A program made the position numbers and the translations under genes. A stretch of 64,000 nt of DNA from NCBI RefSeq assembly GCF_025699485.1, contig NZ_JANUXN010000004.1, forward strand, positions 248,001 through 312,000. The letters run 5' to 3'. This document shows positions 46,535 to 54,784 of the stretch, in pieces (position 1 is the stretch's first letter; each line of letters opens with the position of its first letter). Origin of the DNA: Thauera carbonicopians (GTDB lineage: Bacteria > Pseudomonadota > Gammaproteobacteria > Burkholderiales > Rhodocyclaceae). The notes under the pieces were generated by a model that had not been told where the DNA came from, made no database searches, and saw only the letters and a list, made by a program, of their open reading frames with translations.

Positions 46535-48331
46535 TCAGGGGGCCACTGTAGCTTGCAGCGCGGAAATGGATGAGGGCCGGTCGATCCTTTTGAGCTGAAG
46601 CATCCAGGTGCTGTGTCCCTGCGCAAGCACTTGAGGTGCCAGCGCCCGCGCCGGGAGCTCAGGCAAGGATGAAGGCGGCAAACTGTCGACCCAGATGGAA
46701 GAGTGCTCGCCTGCTTCGTCTGGGCCTGCCGTCATCCATTCGGTGAGCGCCTTCCCTGTCGTATGCCCGATAGGGTTCAGATATACGACGTCGTCCAAAA
46801 CCCCGTTGTCGAGGCTCAGGTTAACTGCAATAGGGAGCCCGGCCCGTGAGAAATTGATCTCCAAATGTGCCGTGAGCCGCTCGAGTTTCCGGCGGCGCAG
46901 CGCCGTCTTGCGACCGAGCACCCCCCCCAGAATGCGCCAGTCCAGCGTGGCGAGAGCGCGTTGCCAGGGGGTTCCGGGTGCTGGACGAAAGAGCTCGCTT
47001 GGCTGGCCCGTGAGCGCTATGGTCGTCATCGCCGCATTTTCCGAGATCGCGACACGCTCGAAGCTGTCGATCGCGTAGATCGTGTTTCCCACCTTCAATA
47101 ACGGTGTCCATCCTGCGATCACTGGCGAGGTGGCCAGCACCTTGCGCGTCGTCCTGACGGGCGGGGCAGCCAGCGGGGGGCCGTCCCGAAGGCGAAGATG
47201 GATGAGTACCCCCCCGGCGTAGCGGAAATCGGCTTCGTTGCGGCTGTAGGCCTGGGGAGGCTGCCCCCGGGTCGAAACCAGGGCGTTCAGCCCGTCTTCG
47301 GTCCGAAGGTAGGCCAGTCCGGCCTCCTCATCGTGGAACAGGCCCGTGCGTGCTGCCGTCCAGCGCGTGTCGCAGAGCGGAGTGGGTCGCGCACGCCTTT
47401 CCTTGAGGGTGCGCGCGGCAGCGATGATCGCGGCTGCCCAGGCGTTGTAGACCGACAGGTGCATGTAGCCGTCCCAGCTCGCCGTGCCCGACCGGGGACC
47501 CGCGGGAGTCAGCCAGAGCAGGCCGTCGGCACGATGCTGGGCTTCGAGGCGATCACATAGCGCGGCGATCGGCTGCTGCCAGGCAGCGTCCTCGCTGCCC
47601 ATCAGGATCAGGCCCGCGATCAGGCAGCCGTCGCCGAACAGCCCATGCGTGGTGCGGCCGAAGCCGCCGGCGTAGCCCGTCGGGTCCCAGCAATGCACCA
47701 GCCAGTCGAGCATGCGGTGGGCATGATGAGCGAGTTCCGCGTCGTCGTGGAACCAGCAGGCCAGGGCGGTGAGATAGAGCGCCTTATGATGGTAGGCGAG
47801 TGGTGTCGAGAAGTGCTCGCGCGGCTTCGCGGGGAAATCGATGAAGCCGCCCTTGGCCGTCGTCCAGCGCTCGAGCAGCTTGCATAGGCGACGGCTTTCG
47901 AGCGCCTTGCGGTGGGCGGGTGCCTCGATCAGGCGGCAGGTCTGTGCGAGCAGCGACCAGTTGTTCGAGGGATAGCGGCGGCGCAGGCGGCATCGGGCAA
48001 GGCCGGCTTCGATCATCGCCTCGTCGCTCGCAGCGAGGCCGCGCCCGGCGAGCACGATGCGCAACAGCAGCAGCGCGAGCCGGTTGAAGGGCAGATGCCC
48101 CAGGCGTTTGGCGTCGAGCGCGAGCCAGGCTTGCAGTGCCTTCCGGCCGACTGCCCAGTCGCTCTCACTCCGGCAGGCGAGCGCGAGGGCGGCGCACAGC
48201 TGGCCGTAGTGGTCGGCCGGGCTGGGCTTGTCGTCGACCGGATCGAACAAGCCGATGCCGGGCCGGATCTGCTCGCCCAGCGCAGCGGTGAGTCGATCGA
48301 GCAGGGAATCGAGCGCCGCGTTCGCCGCCAT
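46535..48331 (-). CDS. Putative alpha/alpha-toroid (heparinase-like) polysaccharide-acting protein
   Basis: A 598-residue protein starting at ATG 48331, two bases past the upstream stop. The first ~330 residues are helix-rich with aromatic/His positions (RYPSNNWSLLAQTCRL, STPLAYHHKALYLTAL, GRTTHGLFGDGCLIAGL, WDGYMHLSVYNAWA), like the toroid of polysaccharide lyases and glycosidases. The last ~250 are strand-rich, like the C-terminal sheet domain of heparinase II/III proteins. No signal peptide is evident. I cannot assign a catalytic residue set with certainty. Its place next to a deacetylase suggests polymer trimming or precursor processing; this is inference. Confidence 0.55.
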   Translation of the reverse strand: MAANAALDSLLDRLTAALGEQIRPGIGLFDPVDDKPSPADHYGQLCAALALACRSESDWAVGRKALQAWLALDAKRLGHLPFNRLALLLLRIVLAGRGLAASDEAMIEAGLARCRLRRRYPSNNWSLLAQTCRLIEAPAHRKALESRRLCKLLERWTTAKGGFIDFPAKPREHFSTPLAYHHKALYLTALACWFHDDAELAHHAHRMLDWLVHCWDPTGYAGGFGRTTHGLFGDGCLIAGLILMGSEDAAWQQPIAALCDRLEAQHRADGLLWLTPAGPRSGTASWDGYMHLSVYNAWAAAIIAAARTLKERRARPTPLCDTRWTAARTGLFHDEEAGLAYLRTEDGLNALVSTRGQPPQAYSRNEADFRYAGGVLIHLRLRDGPPLAAPPVRTTRKVLATSPVIAGWTPLLKVGNTIYAIDSFERVAISENAAMTTIALTGQPSELFRPAPGTPWQRALATLDWRILGGVLGRKTALRRRKLERLTAHLEINFSRAGLPIAVNLSLDNGVLDDVVYLNPIGHTTGKALTEWMTAGPDEAGEHSSIWVDSLPPSSLPELPARALAPQVLAQGHSTWMLQLKRIDRPSSISALQATVAP

Positions 48332-48333
48332 CC

Positions 48334-49320
48334 TCAGCCGCCCACTCCATGAGGAAGCACCAGGCTGCGCAGCAGGCGCAGGCCGAAGCGGGCGGGTGTC
48401 TTGTCCCACGGCGTGAAGCGTGGCAGTTCGTGGATGCCGCTGTGACGGTCGGCCGCCGCCGGGCGGGTCGACACCGCCGCTTCGAAGCCGCAGTCGGCGA
48501 CGATGTCCGCATGGGTGCCGTCGTAATCCTTCACCGGCCGGCCGTTGGGATAGGCGAAGACCCGCATCGGCTCACCGAGCAGGGCCTCGAGCTTTTCCTT
48601 GCCGAGCCGGATCTCGTGCCGGGCCTCGTCCGGCGTCTGCCGCGCGAGGATCGGGTGGGTGTCGGTATGGCCGCCGATCTCCATGCCGGCGGCGTGGAGC
48701 GCGCGCAGTTGGTCGCTGCTCATCATCAGATCGTCCGGCAGCCGGATGCCGAAGTCGGCGGCGAGCTTTTCCACCGCCGGCAGGCGCTGCTCGGGCGGCT
48801 GGTACTTGAAATGGCCGATCAGCCTACTCATCAGCGCGCGACGGTCCTGCACCGTGTCGACCGAGTGTACGCCGAGGCCGATCGAGCTCAGGTCGCAGGG
48901 GCCGGACGGCACCGCCTTGGCGAACTCGATCAGGGTGTCGTTGAACATCCGGCCGCCGTCGAGGTAGGCAGTGGCGATGAAGAAGGTGCTGGGCAGGCCG
49001 AGCTCGCGCAGGATCGGCAAGGCGACGGTGAAATTGTCGGCATAGCCGTCGTCGAAGGTGATGCAGGCTGCGCGCGGCGGCAGGCTGCTCTCGCGCAACC
49101 GGCGTGCCGCCTCGCACAGCGGCAGCACGTTGAAGTGGCTGGCGAGCAGGCCCATCTGCCAGCGGAAGGTGTCGGCATCCGGGTCGCCGGTGCGCAGCGG
49201 GTCGGGGGTGGGCAGCACGCGGTGGTAGATCAGGATGGAAAGCTTGCCCCGCTTGCCGCCGGGTGAGGCCAGGCCGAGTGCGGTCTTGAGGCCGGGAATG
49301 GTGCTTGCGGTGCGCGTCAT
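48334..49320 (-). CDS. XrtA-locus polysaccharide deacetylase family protein
   Basis: A 328-residue NodB-fold protein. ITFDDGYADNFTVALPIL holds the catalytic and metal aspartates, STFFIATAYL the next strand, and GMEIGGHTDTHPIL the zinc histidines. FAYPNG and the late TRPAAADRHSGIHELPRF complete the pattern of the larger deacetylase family linked to cell-wall and capsule genes. It lacks a signal peptide. The start codon (49320) overlaps the PaaK-like gene stop by 4 bp, so the two are coupled. Confidence 0.9.
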   Translation of the reverse strand: MTRTASTIPGLKTALGLASPGGKRGKLSILIYHRVLPTPDPLRTGDPDADTFRWQMGLLASHFNVLPLCEAARRLRESSLPPRAACITFDDGYADNFTVALPILRELGLPSTFFIATAYLDGGRMFNDTLIEFAKAVPSGPCDLSSIGLGVHSVDTVQDRRALMSRLIGHFKYQPPEQRLPAVEKLAADFGIRLPDDLMMSSDQLRALHAAGMEIGGHTDTHPILARQTPDEARHEIRLGKEKLEALLGEPMRVFAYPNGRPVKDYDGTHADIVADCGFEAAVSTRPAAADRHSGIHELPRFTPWDKTPARFGLRLLRSLVLPHGVGG

Positions 49321-50705
49321 GCCAGTACCTCGCCGGATGTGGACTGAGCCGGTGTGGCGGGTTCGACCGTGCACACGATGTGGCGAAACTTGCCGTTGCC
49401 TTCGGCGTGGATTTCGGCGACCTGCTCGATATCCACCTGCAGCGATGCCCCCAGCAGGCTGCGCAGGTGCAGGGCGAGACCGTCCAGCGAGGGGGCCGGC
49501 AGGGGCGCGCTGGCGGCGAGACGGACGCTTACCCGCTCGCGCGCTTCCTGCACGATGCGGTAGGCCTCGAGGCCCGGGAGTTCGCGCAGGGCATGGTTGA
49601 CCGCACTGCCGTGTACCCAGCTGCCGTCGAGTGCGACCAGGCCGTCGTTGGCACGCCCGCTGAGGTGCTCGATGAGCGGCAGGCCGCGTCCGCAGGGGCA
49701 CTGGCGGTTGCTCAGGACGCCGCGATCGCCGGTGCGGTAGCGGATGAAGGGAAACTCCGGGCCGGCGAGGTTGGTGACCAGGATGTCGCCCTCCACACCT
49801 GTGGGCACGGGGTGTCCGGCCTCGTCCACGATCTCGACGATCACTTCCTCCGCCGTGATGTGCAATCCGCCATGCGGACATTCGCGTGCGATGAAACCGG
49901 CATCGCGCGCGCCGTATTCGTTGGCGACGCCGCAGCCGAAGACTTCGCTGATGACCTTGCGCCATTCGGGGCGAAGGACTTCCGAGGTGCAGAAGGCGAC
50001 GCGAATGCCGAGGTCGTCCATGCGGCGGCCTTGCTCGCGTGCCCTGAAGGCAACGCGCGAGAGCGCCGAAGGGTAGCCGAACAGCATCGCAGGGCGAAAT
50101 TCACGCATTTCGTCGAGGATTGCGTCGAGGCGGCCGGGATTGAGGTCGCGGGCCGGAACGAGGCGCGAGCGCAGCACGCGGTCGCGCAGGGCGCGGACGC
50201 GGTCCTGTGTGGCGGTTTCGAGCGGCGAACCCCACAGCACCAACTCGCGGTCGCCGATGTCTACGTTCCACCAGCGCGTTGCCCGCCACTTTGCCGCGAT
50301 GTCGAAGCTGATGCGGTGCTTGCCGAGCAGGAAATGGAGCGGCTCGCCGGAAGAGCCGCTGGTGGAGTGGCGTGCAAGGCCCTGCGCTCCTTCCGCCTGC
50401 CAATCTGCCGAGTGGGCACGTATGAGCGTCTTGTCGGTGGGCGGCAGCAGTGCAAGCGCCTCGCGCGTGCCGAAGTCGGCAATGTCGAGCCCGCTTTTGC
50501 GAAAGTGCTCACGGAAGTAGGGAACGCGTGCGGAGACCGATGAAAGAAGCTCGCGCAACCGAGCAAGCTGCATGGCCTCGAGCTGCTCCCGTTTGTGCCA
50601 CTGGCTCTGCTCCAGTTCGTCGAGGATGACACGTGTGTCATGCCGCTTGAGATGTTCGTGAATTGGAAACAGCAGCCTGCTGACCAGCGAGGTGTACAAG
50701 GTCAT
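49317..50705 (-). CDS. PaaK/CapK-family adenylating enzyme (phenylacetate-CoA ligase-like)
   Basis: A 462-residue protein. The AMP-binding motif is STSGSSGEPLHF. Later landmarks are NEYGARDAGFIAREC, the FIRYRTGDRGVLS adenylation core and a cysteine pair in NRQCPCGRGLPLIEHLSGR. CapK-type members are common in capsule loci, where the acid they activate is usually unknown. It leads a four-gene reverse operon (this gene, deacetylase, toroid protein, propeller). It may activate an acid used to decorate the polymer. Confidence 0.87.
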   Translation of the reverse strand: MTLYTSLVSRLLFPIHEHLKRHDTRVILDELEQSQWHKREQLEAMQLARLRELLSSVSARVPYFREHFRKSGLDIADFGTREALALLPPTDKTLIRAHSADWQAEGAQGLARHSTSGSSGEPLHFLLGKHRISFDIAAKWRATRWWNVDIGDRELVLWGSPLETATQDRVRALRDRVLRSRLVPARDLNPGRLDAILDEMREFRPAMLFGYPSALSRVAFRAREQGRRMDDLGIRVAFCTSEVLRPEWRKVISEVFGCGVANEYGARDAGFIARECPHGGLHITAEEVIVEIVDEAGHPVPTGVEGDILVTNLAGPEFPFIRYRTGDRGVLSNRQCPCGRGLPLIEHLSGRANDGLVALDGSWVHGSAVNHALRELPGLEAYRIVQEARERVSVRLAASAPLPAPSLDGLALHLRSLLGASLQVDIEQVAEIHAEGNGKFRHIVCTVEPATPAQSTSGEVLA

Positions 50706-50737
50706 GGATGGATCAGGGGTTGGTTGCGTGACAGTCG

Positions 50738-50756
50738 GGCTGGCGCGCCGCCAGCC
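50738..50756. repeat. Inverted repeat in the divergent gap before the TPR gene
   Basis: GGCTGGC-GCGCC-GCCAGCC is a perfect seven-base dyad with a five-base centre. It is followed at 50762-50767 by TATGAT, a good -10 match for the rightward TPR gene, so the dyad would sit over the -35 region, a usual place for an operator. No T-run follows on either strand. Confidence 0.4.
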
Positions 50757-50835
50757 TATTGTATGATGGCCGGCAAATCTGGCGGGTAGGAATTACTGCT
50801 CGACTGCCACATAGTATCTGGAAACGGAGTTGAAG

Positions 50836-51477
50836 ATGATCAACCTAAGCCGACATGCCCGCGCGTGTTTCGTCTCGGTCGCGCTTTGCGCGGCATCGCC
50901 GCTCGCACTCGGCCAGACGGCGTGTGCCGACCCGTTCTCCGACGGTTCTTCGCCGGCGGACTACCGGATGGCATCGGAGGCGGCGCGGCGGCTCGTCGAA
51001 CGTGTGCACTTCACCGACGATGTGAGGATGATGCGGCGGGGCGGATCCACCAACCAGATCGCCGCCGATATCGCCTACACCTTGCGGAAGTTTCCCAACC
51101 ACCATGAGGCGCTGATGACGATGGGAAACTATTCGCTGAAGGTGAAGCTCAACCCGCCTCCCGGTGCTCAATACAGCGTGGAATGCTGGTTCGATCGCGC
51201 ACTGCGCTTCACGCCCGATGATGCGATGGTCAAGACGGTCTATGGCCTCTACCTCATCAAGCGCAACAAGCACAATGATGCCATCGCGCAACTCGAGGCG
51301 GCGCTGGCGCAGGCGGGCGATAACGCCAACGTTCATTACAACCTTGGTCTGGCCTACTTCGACCTCAAGCGGTACGACAAAGCCTTGGAGAGTGCCCATG
51401 CGGCATACCGCATGGGTTTCCCCTTGCCCGGCCTGAAGAACAAGCTGGCGCGTGTCGGTGCATGGCGTGAGCCCTGA
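50836..51477 (+). CDS. Exported tetratricopeptide-repeat protein
   Basis: A 213-residue protein with GGAG six bases before ATG 50836. The signal peptide runs to SPLALGQ. The mature part opens with a cysteine-containing ACADPFSDG region, then has TPR-like helix pairs (NHHEALMTMGNYSLKVKLNP, VKTVYGLYLIKRNKHNDAIAQLEAAL, ANVHYNLGLAYFDLKRYDKALESAHAAY). TPR proteins in EPS loci often hold the export machinery together in the periplasm. It is a single-gene unit, divergent from the PaaK-like operon. Confidence 0.8.
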   Translation: MINLSRHARACFVSVALCAASPLALGQTACADPFSDGSSPADYRMASEAARRLVERVHFTDDVRMMRRGGSTNQIAADIAYTLRKFPNHHEALMTMGNYSLKVKLNPPPGAQYSVECWFDRALRFTPDDAMVKTVYGLYLIKRNKHNDAIAQLEAALAQAGDNANVHYNLGLAYFDLKRYDKALESAHAAYRMGFPLPGLKNKLARVGAWREP

Positions 51478-51665
51478 GTTGGTTGTGCCATAAGCCATGA
51501 CTGGGTCTGCGTGCGCAAGCCGGTATCAATGTTCCAGTCGATACCGAGCGCCGGTTACGTTGGCAAGCTCGTTCATGAGGCTGGCCTTGACGACGGTGGA
51601 ATACCGGACCTGCTTGACGCTCGCGCAGCCGTGAGCACCGGTGCGAGGTTGCGGTTGAACGGCTC

Positions 51666-53264
51666 CTAGAGTGGACTCGCTCGCCCTCCGGCTTGTCGGT
51701 TTGTGCGACCGAAGTTCCAGAGGGCAGTTAATGCGAGTGCAAGGAGTGCGAGCGAACCGGGTTCTGAGACAGATCTGTGCAGTCGCTGATCGTCAAAAAC
51801 CGCTTTGGTAAGGTAGTCGTCGAGTGGTTTGCCGGCGAACAGGGTGGCGATGCTATCGTCATCAATCAGGTAATCCTGTGCGGCTGGTTTGTAAATCCAG
51901 ACGTCACCGGTGACGTCGTGGGCGACGCCCATGAATGCTCCGAGTCCGTCCATGTAGTTCCATTTGCCGTAAACCCCGGTGAACTTCGCGCCTGCCAAGG
52001 TAGGTCCCAGAGCCTCGGGGAAAATGCGTTCGATCGACCAACCGAGGGAGCTGATACCTTCGGGCGGAATCAGTTTCCAGAGCTCATTGGTACCAGACCA
52101 GAGATAGTAGGCGTCGGTGATCGGATCATAGTCCATACCATGCTTCGAGGTTAGTACCAACTCGTCGCCGAGGATTGAATCTGGCGGGATGAATATGAGG
52201 GGGTTCGTTGTGCCTGCGTTATTTAGATCCCAGAACATGAATGAGGTAAGCGCTTTCTTGACATAGGTCCCTGATGCATCGTCATAGACAGTATGCGATG
52301 TCTTTGCGGTGCGCAGAAACATATTTCGTGTTGAGTCATAAGCTCCGACACCAGATCCCGAATAGGTTTTTTTGCCCATGATGCCCACGAGCTCCCATTC
52401 GTCCTCAGCGGCGTTCTCGCTATTCACCGTGTACTTGAATAGCCGGCCATAGCCCCCTTTGCCTTGTTCGGCGACGAATACGACGTCCTTTCCGTCGATC
52501 ATCGTCGCTGCACTGACGCCACCTTCTGTGAATCGCGGCCCCACTATGCCGGCAGAGGTCTGGATGGTCTGCCGGTTTTCCCACATGTTTCCGCCAGTCA
52601 CGTTGGGAAACTGTGCAGGATTGGCGTGTGAGCCGGTGAGCCCGCCAACCTTGTTCGGGTCAGCTTTTGCAGGGTCGAAGAAGAATGGACCTGCACGCGT
52701 GACGCCGTCTTCACGCATGTATTGTTTCCCTCCGCCGGGGTATGCGTTGCCGGCCATGATGGCAAGTCGCTTGAGCCCTGGCAAATAAACAACGTTGTCG
52801 AAGGTCTCTCCTGAGATCGGAGAATGGTCGGTACCGTCGATGGTGTGCCAATGCGTCTTGCCGGCAGTTGTAGTGGTGGATGTGATTGCGCTGGGTAATG
52901 AAAGGCGTTCCCAATTGAGTGTCGAGGCGGTCCATCGATAAACCTCATTGCCTGAGTAGGTACCGTTGTCTCCTCCCCAGACATAGAAATCGCCGGTGTT
53001 TGAGTCGTAAGCGCCACCACTCCATGCGCTGATCACGTAACGTGGGCTCCCTGCCCCTGGGGTGGAGCGTTGGGCAGTAGGTGTCCAGACGTTCTGAAAC
53101 TGGTTTTCATTGACGCGCATCCAAGTGCCTGGCTCTTGAGCTTCAACCAGTGCCGTAAGTGGGCTGTCGACAGGATAGGCGAGCGTGATGCCCGGTGCGA
53201 GGAAAGCGAAAGCGGAAAAAACCATGCCTCTGACGAGGTTTTTATGAAGCGGCTGGCGTGACAT
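51666..53264 (-). CDS. PEP-CTERM-type sorting-domain protein with a propeller-like body (probable XrtA substrate)
   Basis: A 532-residue exported protein. An N-terminal signal peptide (FSAFAFLAPGITLA) precedes a body with repeated propeller-like blocks (WSGGAYDSNTGDFYVWGGD, YRWTASTLNWERLSL, YDPITDAYYLWSGTNELWKL). The tail near residues 500-523 has the three-part sorting design: SEPGSLALL motif, a hydrophobic helix (ALALTALW) and a basic end (GRTNR). The motif reads S-E-P where P-E-P is usual. This is the only sorting-tail protein found in the window. It should be cleaved by XrtA. GC content is visibly lower than in the neighbours. 189 bp separate its stop from the convergent TPR stop. Confidence 0.85.
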   Translation of the reverse strand: MSRQPLHKNLVRGMVFSAFAFLAPGITLAYPVDSPLTALVEAQEPGTWMRVNENQFQNVWTPTAQRSTPGAGSPRYVISAWSGGAYDSNTGDFYVWGGDNGTYSGNEVYRWTASTLNWERLSLPSAITSTTTTAGKTHWHTIDGTDHSPISGETFDNVVYLPGLKRLAIMAGNAYPGGGKQYMREDGVTRAGPFFFDPAKADPNKVGGLTGSHANPAQFPNVTGGNMWENRQTIQTSAGIVGPRFTEGGVSAATMIDGKDVVFVAEQGKGGYGRLFKYTVNSENAAEDEWELVGIMGKKTYSGSGVGAYDSTRNMFLRTAKTSHTVYDDASGTYVKKALTSFMFWDLNNAGTTNPLIFIPPDSILGDELVLTSKHGMDYDPITDAYYLWSGTNELWKLIPPEGISSLGWSIERIFPEALGPTLAGAKFTGVYGKWNYMDGLGAFMGVAHDVTGDVWIYKPAAQDYLIDDDSIATLFAGKPLDDYLTKAVFDDQRLHRSVSEPGSLALLALALTALWNFGRTNRQAGGRASPL

Positions 53265-53551
53265 GTGATCCCCCTGAACAGTAAGTGAAGCAGGAGAGGC
53301 ATGAGGTTACCGTGCTACCTGATCGGAGTAGCCAAATCTCATGTGGGGCAGGAGTCGAGTGTCCTAGTTGGATTGATAGACCAGAAAGAAGGCTATGTCA
53401 CCATTAATTGCAGGACAAGGCGGATCAGCGTTGCGTCATAGGGGAGATTCAGGCGTCACGGCCAGAGCGGTCTGTTCGAGGGCCTCCAGTGCTCCGCGAG
53501 CGCTCAGCTGGGCCAGGCATACATGGACGGTAGCCATACACACGGAACGCT
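53265..53551. other. 287 bp gap upstream of the PEP-CTERM gene
   Basis: It contains the ribosome site (AGGGGGATCAC before ATG) of the PEP-CTERM gene and probably its promoter, though no clear -35/-10 or sigma-54 element is seen. A 33-codon reverse-strand frame at 53436-53537 (MATVHVCLAQLSARG...) has typical codon use but no known relatives that I recognise, so it is not called a gene. Confidence 0.5.
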
Positions 53552-54778
53552 TCAGTCCTGTCCGACCGAGGTGAGGAGTCTTGATCGAAGCTCGGCGAGA
53601 TGTTGCTCGAGATTCTCAATCGACAAGCGGATGCCAGGGGGGAGCGGGAAATCTTCAGCTACACAGCTTCGGCTTAGCAGCTTTGCTAGCATCAACTCTC
53701 CCATCTCGCGTTTATAGTGGGCAGGTTCCCAGTACCAGTGGATACTTGTGCCGCGCTCACCGCGCTCCGGAGGTGTTTCGTTAGAGTAGGCGTCCACACT
53801 GTTGAAGTCCCAGAGCGGCACGCTGAAATCGTTGGCAATCCGGGTGATGTGTCTTTTCCAGCTCTCAAGTTCGGTCCACAGTCCCGCTGAGTAGATGGTT
53901 CGGAAATAGTCCACATGATAGGGGTTGATGAACAAAATGATTTCTACCTTTTCGGCTTCAGACCAGGTGAGAAAGTCCTTTAGAGCTTCAAGGTCGGTGG
54001 AGTGCTCCTGACCCGTGGGGAAAAGGCCAAGCCCTGGTTTGTCCAAGCGCGCAGCCAGTTCGTCGTTTTTTTGCTTGAAGAGCACGAACTGTCCTTCATT
54101 GCGGACGATTGCTTCGTAATCGTTTCCGGGATTGAAGCCGTCAGTGCGTCGGTCGGTGATGAAGGGTGTACGCTGCTGAGTAACAGTCAGAAGTGAGTCG
54201 GCCAAGGTACTGAGCGAGAAGAGCGCGCTCAACTTGTCTTGTGCCTGGGTACTGATGATCTTCCAGGGGCTGGTATTTTCACCGGGGATGTCGAGCCGGC
54301 CGGCATAGTTCGCCGACATGCGAGTCCAGTCTGGCGGAAATGTGTCGCTTGGGGCGGTAGTGTCGGTCAGGAAATCAAGAAAGTCGACGGCGAGCAGAAC
54401 TTTCTTGCCTTTGCCAGCAAAGAGCGCGTGTTTGGCGTACTGCGTCTGCATGTAGAAGCCCGCGCCCGGAATACCGCTGTTGAACACGGGTTTGTCTTCT
54501 GCGGACCAGCACGTGCTTTGTGGATCGAGGCCGAGTTCAGGGCGGGAGTTCCCCGCGATGACGGTTGTAGGGCCAAGGACCGATGCCATGTAGGGCTTGG
54601 TCGTGCGGACGCGCTCGCCGGCAGTGGGTTTGCGGGCGTTGATGCCATCCACTCGGGGCGTTCCGAACAACCCGTAGGGGTCGATTAGATAATTGATGCC
54701 GGCGGCCAGGGCGCAGATGATTGCGAAACCGGCGGTGAGTACGATCAGGAAGCGGCGGTACTGAGACGCAGTGTCCAT
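53552..54778 (-). CDS. AlgJ/AlgX-like SGNH-type partner of the MBOAT acetyltransferase
   Basis: A 408-residue protein with one N-terminal membrane helix (FLIVLTAGFAIICALAAGINYLI) and a periplasmic body. A GNSR motif (VIAGNSRPELG) lies where the SGNH/GDSx nucleophile loop is expected, but no clear Ser at the canonical GDS position. A late HWYWEPAHYKREMG supplies the Asp/His-like region. It starts 6 bp after the MBOAT gene ends on the same strand. MBOAT plus such a periplasmic partner is the usual pair for O-acetylation of exported polysaccharides, as in alginate. Confidence 0.72.
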   Translation of the reverse strand: MDTASQYRRFLIVLTAGFAIICALAAGINYLIDPYGLFGTPRVDGINARKPTAGERVRTTKPYMASVLGPTTVIAGNSRPELGLDPQSTCWSAEDKPVFNSGIPGAGFYMQTQYAKHALFAGKGKKVLLAVDFLDFLTDTTAPSDTFPPDWTRMSANYAGRLDIPGENTSPWKIISTQAQDKLSALFSLSTLADSLLTVTQQRTPFITDRRTDGFNPGNDYEAIVRNEGQFVLFKQKNDELAARLDKPGLGLFPTGQEHSTDLEALKDFLTWSEAEKVEIILFINPYHVDYFRTIYSAGLWTELESWKRHITRIANDFSVPLWDFNSVDAYSNETPPERGERGTSIHWYWEPAHYKREMGELMLAKLLSRSCVAEDFPLPPGIRLSIENLEQHLAELRSRLLTSVGQD

Positions 54779-54784
54779 GACAGC

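Noticed and set aside
51478-51665. Possible remnant of a coding sequence between the TPR and PEP-CTERM genes
   Set aside because: A reverse-strand frame reads ...VRYSTVVKASLMNELANV... but it lacks a start, and I do not recognise the family; it may be chance.
53436-53537. 33-codon reverse-strand open frame
   Set aside because: No ribosome site and no recognisable relatives; too short to support as a gene.
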